NCBI RefSeq assembly: GCF_949628265.1
Contig: NC_088788.1
Span: 26,336,335-26,400,334, forward strand
Source of the DNA: Cloeon dipterum
Lineage: Eukaryota > Arthropoda > Insecta > Ephemeroptera > Baetidae
DNA: 64,000 nt
Direction of reading: 5' to 3'
This document shows, piece by piece, positions 62,177-64,000 of the stretch. Below the pieces are notes generated by a model. That model had not been told where the DNA came from and searched no databases. It was given only the letters and a program-made list of their open reading frames with translations. Positions within the stretch are counted from its first letter, which is position 1. Every line of letters starts with the position of its first letter. A program made the translations under genes and the position numbers.

Positions 62177-62182
62177 AATAAA
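62177..62182 (+). terminator. Polyadenylation signal of the acidic-protein gene
   Basis: AATAAA about 230 bases after the stop codon. It lies within 30 bases of the oppositely directed signal of TSR3. Confidence 0.5.
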
Positions 62183-62210
62183 AGCACATTTTGCCATATT
62201 AAATCTTCAT

Positions 62211-62216
62211 TTTATT
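62211..62216 (-). terminator. Polyadenylation signal of TSR3
   Basis: AATAAA on the minus strand starts only 9 bases after the TSR3 stop codon. The 3' UTR is thus extremely short. Confidence 0.5.
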
Positions 62217-62224
62217 GCAAACAT

Positions 62225-63234
62225 TCATGAAGAGTCTTCTGATTCACTTTCAGATGGCGGAAAATCGGGTAATTCTGTAAAAAATCTCAGCACTGTACAG
62301 CACACTTCCAAACTCGGTTTTCTCACCTTTGCGTTTCTGTCTTTCGATTTGTTCATTTTCCAAGTATTTGTTTTGAGCTTGAATAACCTCGGCTCCATCC
62401 TTACATGCTGCATAAATATTTAACAAATCTTCATTCAGCTTGATGAAACTGTGGCCCCATGAGAATTTACTTAAATAGTAATTGGCTGTGTCTCTTTCAC
62501 CTTAATAAAATTGTTGTTATGTCGTTCCGGTTAGTTATACCAAATTTGGAACCTAATATGTAAAACGTTGCAGCAAGCGCTTCTACACAAGATAGTTGGC
62601 AGGGTCTTCCGTAGTTAATAGGGTTGGCCGCCACTAAATAAGGCAAGAGTCTAGGATAAGGCGTTCGCATTCTTGAAAGAGGAACTTCTTCCAGCCTCGC
62701 CCAAGAACAGTCCACCACAGCGATACCTTTGTCCATCAAAACGTCTCTGTCTTCCATCGAAACGCACTGAACTCATCGATTTAGTGTTTTAATTGATGTT
62801 TAAAATTAGCAGGTATTACCCGATCTCCAGCTGGAGTCAGAACCAGACCGGGAAACCTCTGACCCAGCTTCAGGGTCTTCATCATTCCGTGCCTGGCGAG
62901 TTTTCTTCCCGAGCACTTTCGAGGGTCACACTGCTCCAAGTCCCACATGGCCACGGCATAGTTAATTTCAGGCTCTTTTGCTGCTTCATCTCCTGCCCAG
63001 CATGAATTGATTAATTTTTTCAAGTATGCGTGAGGTGAATATTTTACCTGAGCTTTGACCAGAATTTTCGGAATCATCACTTTCAACTTCAAGTCCAGCG
63101 AGTCTGTGAACAATGTCCGAATCTCCTTCTTCGTGAACTTCCCCGGCAGGGCGTTTGTTAGGTCTTTTGCTACTAGATTTGCCTTCATGTTTTGAGTGCC
63201 CCCCTGCTCTTCCCTTTCCTTTTGGTTTAGGCAT
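62225..63234 (-). CDS. Tsr3: TSR3, 18S rRNA aminocarboxypropyltransferase
   Basis: Five exons on the minus strand join in phase: 63234-63048, 62992-62820, 62766-62541, 62485-62327 and 62274-62225, giving 264 residues. The N-terminus is basic ([13 protein letters not shown]) and then acidic. From residue 75 the TSR3 family motifs appear in order: [69 protein letters not shown] and KFSWGHSF. The end is Ser/Glu-rich, as in relatives. TSR3 transfers the aminocarboxypropyl group of S-adenosylmethionine to a modified uridine of 18S rRNA (m1acp3Psi) in late small-subunit maturation, in the cytoplasm. Exons 3 and 4 are separated by a 55-nt intron with a CTAAC branch-like site. Alternative borders would spoil the alignment at [14 protein letters not shown]. 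The gene is convergent with the acidic-protein gene. Confidence 0.95.
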
Positions 63235-63573
63235 TTTACTCTTAAGGCTCTAATTCGTTTTCAGACTATCCAATTAATTAAAATTATATTAAATATTTCA
63301 GGATTTATCCTCTCATGTGGTGAGGATTTGTTTACAAAAATGCTATCAATGATGCCAACCCGACAGAAATATATTTTTGCAGACAAGTCATATATATGTA
63401 CTATACAGTTATCTTGATGGAAACTGCTATATATTATTATTCCTTCTATACTAATTTAATCATATTATATTTTTTCTGCTTAAAATTATACGGAAGACAA
63501 AAAATATTGCACAAGTTTATGTTGATAATTGTTTTAATTTAACACAAAATATAATCCTGAAAAATATTTAGCA
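63235..63573. other. Short gap between METTL22 and TSR3
   Basis: About 340 bp of AT-rich sequence. It must hold the METTL22 3' UTR and the TSR3 promoter, both on the minus strand. No TATA box or other clear element is visible. Confidence 0.4.
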
Positions 63574-63957
63574 TTACATTGACGAAATTTTCCATAGCGC
63601 CAATTCCTTTGTCCGATCATATTTAAAGTATTGGGGAAAATCACAACTTTCAGTCTCCAACTATAGAGATAATTATTTATGAGAAATCAAAAATACCAAA
63701 GCCACAAATTTACCTTCCATGGAAAGTCAGGTTTTCCAATGCATCTCAGAAAATGCTCAAAGCAAGGGGCAACAGAGTCGAGATCTTCTAAAGTAAAAAC
63801 ATACCTGAGACAGAAACAGTTGACCATGTGAAATAATTTAAAACCCTTAAATTTCACCTTTTCTCCAAAGCCATGATTACAGTCTTAGCTGGTGGTTGGC
63901 TCATGATACGTTTAAGGGTGGACACAAATGCCTCGGTCAGATCGTCATCATAAATAA
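63574..63957 (-). CDS. METTL22: METTL22-like protein methyltransferase, C-terminal part (partial)
   Basis: Three terminal exons are visible on the minus strand: 63957-63858, 63804-63714 and 63660-63574, about 92 codons. They join in phase and end in TAA. The sequence starts VIYDDDLTEAFVSTL, continues MALEKRYVFTLEDLD and ends YDRTKELALWKISSM. These match the C-terminal third of METTL22, a seven-beta-strand lysine methyltransferase (human METTL22 modifies KIN17). The motif xIYDDDLT is the post-motif II region of that fold. The catalytic N-terminal part with the S-adenosylmethionine site lies beyond the right edge of the window. Confidence 0.85.
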
Positions 63958-64000
63958 CTACAAAGAAATTAATTTAACTTTTAAAACTATTAATTAAGAC

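Overview
The window is arthropod nuclear DNA, most likely from an insect; the order cannot be told from the sequence. It is AT-rich, its genes are split by many introns with ordinary GT/AG borders, a eukaryotic tRNA is present, and the recognisable proteins (a scarface-like serine protease homologue, two group E Sox factors, MCRIP, TSR3, METTL22) fit an arthropod. No prokaryotic, viral or CRISPR feature was seen. Most coding exons were assembled by hand from splice borders, reading phase and family motifs, because several are too short to show as open frames.

Layout, left to right. 183-4117 (-): the 5' part of a secreted scarface-like protein gene that runs off the left edge, with a candidate promoter near 4.1 kb. 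4.1-11.1 kb: long non-coding stretch with one divergent tandem duplication. 11167-16515 (+): a complete seven-exon nuclear receptor with an enlarged second zinc finger and a long tail. 18335-18405 (-): tRNA-Gly(CCC). 18757-20350 (+): a six-exon MCRIP-family gene. 20.4-31.4 kb: mainly non-coding, with copies of a GC-rich foldback repeat.

31405-42824 (-) and 47223-59879 (+): two SoxE genes arranged head to head, about 4.4 kb apart. Each has the SoxE dimerisation motif, an HMG box split by an intron at the same codon and phase, and a Pro-Thr motif. Their introns and the gap between them hold most of the mobile DNA: a 2-kb near-perfect inverted repeat, a 545-bp foldback element, copies of the GC-rich repeat, and two related repeats with a hammerhead-ribozyme-like core whose stem II covaries.

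60914-61945 (+): a small gene for an acidic, Arg-Gly-rich, probably nuclear protein that I do not recognise. 62225-63234 (-): TSR3, the 18S rRNA aminocarboxypropyltransferase, convergent with the acidic gene and with abutting 3' ends. 63574-63957 (-): the last exons of a METTL22-like methyltransferase that continues past the right edge.

The genes do not form one pathway. The shared theme of the middle block is transcriptional control by the SoxE pair, in long introns that also contain GC-rich islands that may be regulatory. The right end is a compact group of housekeeping genes.
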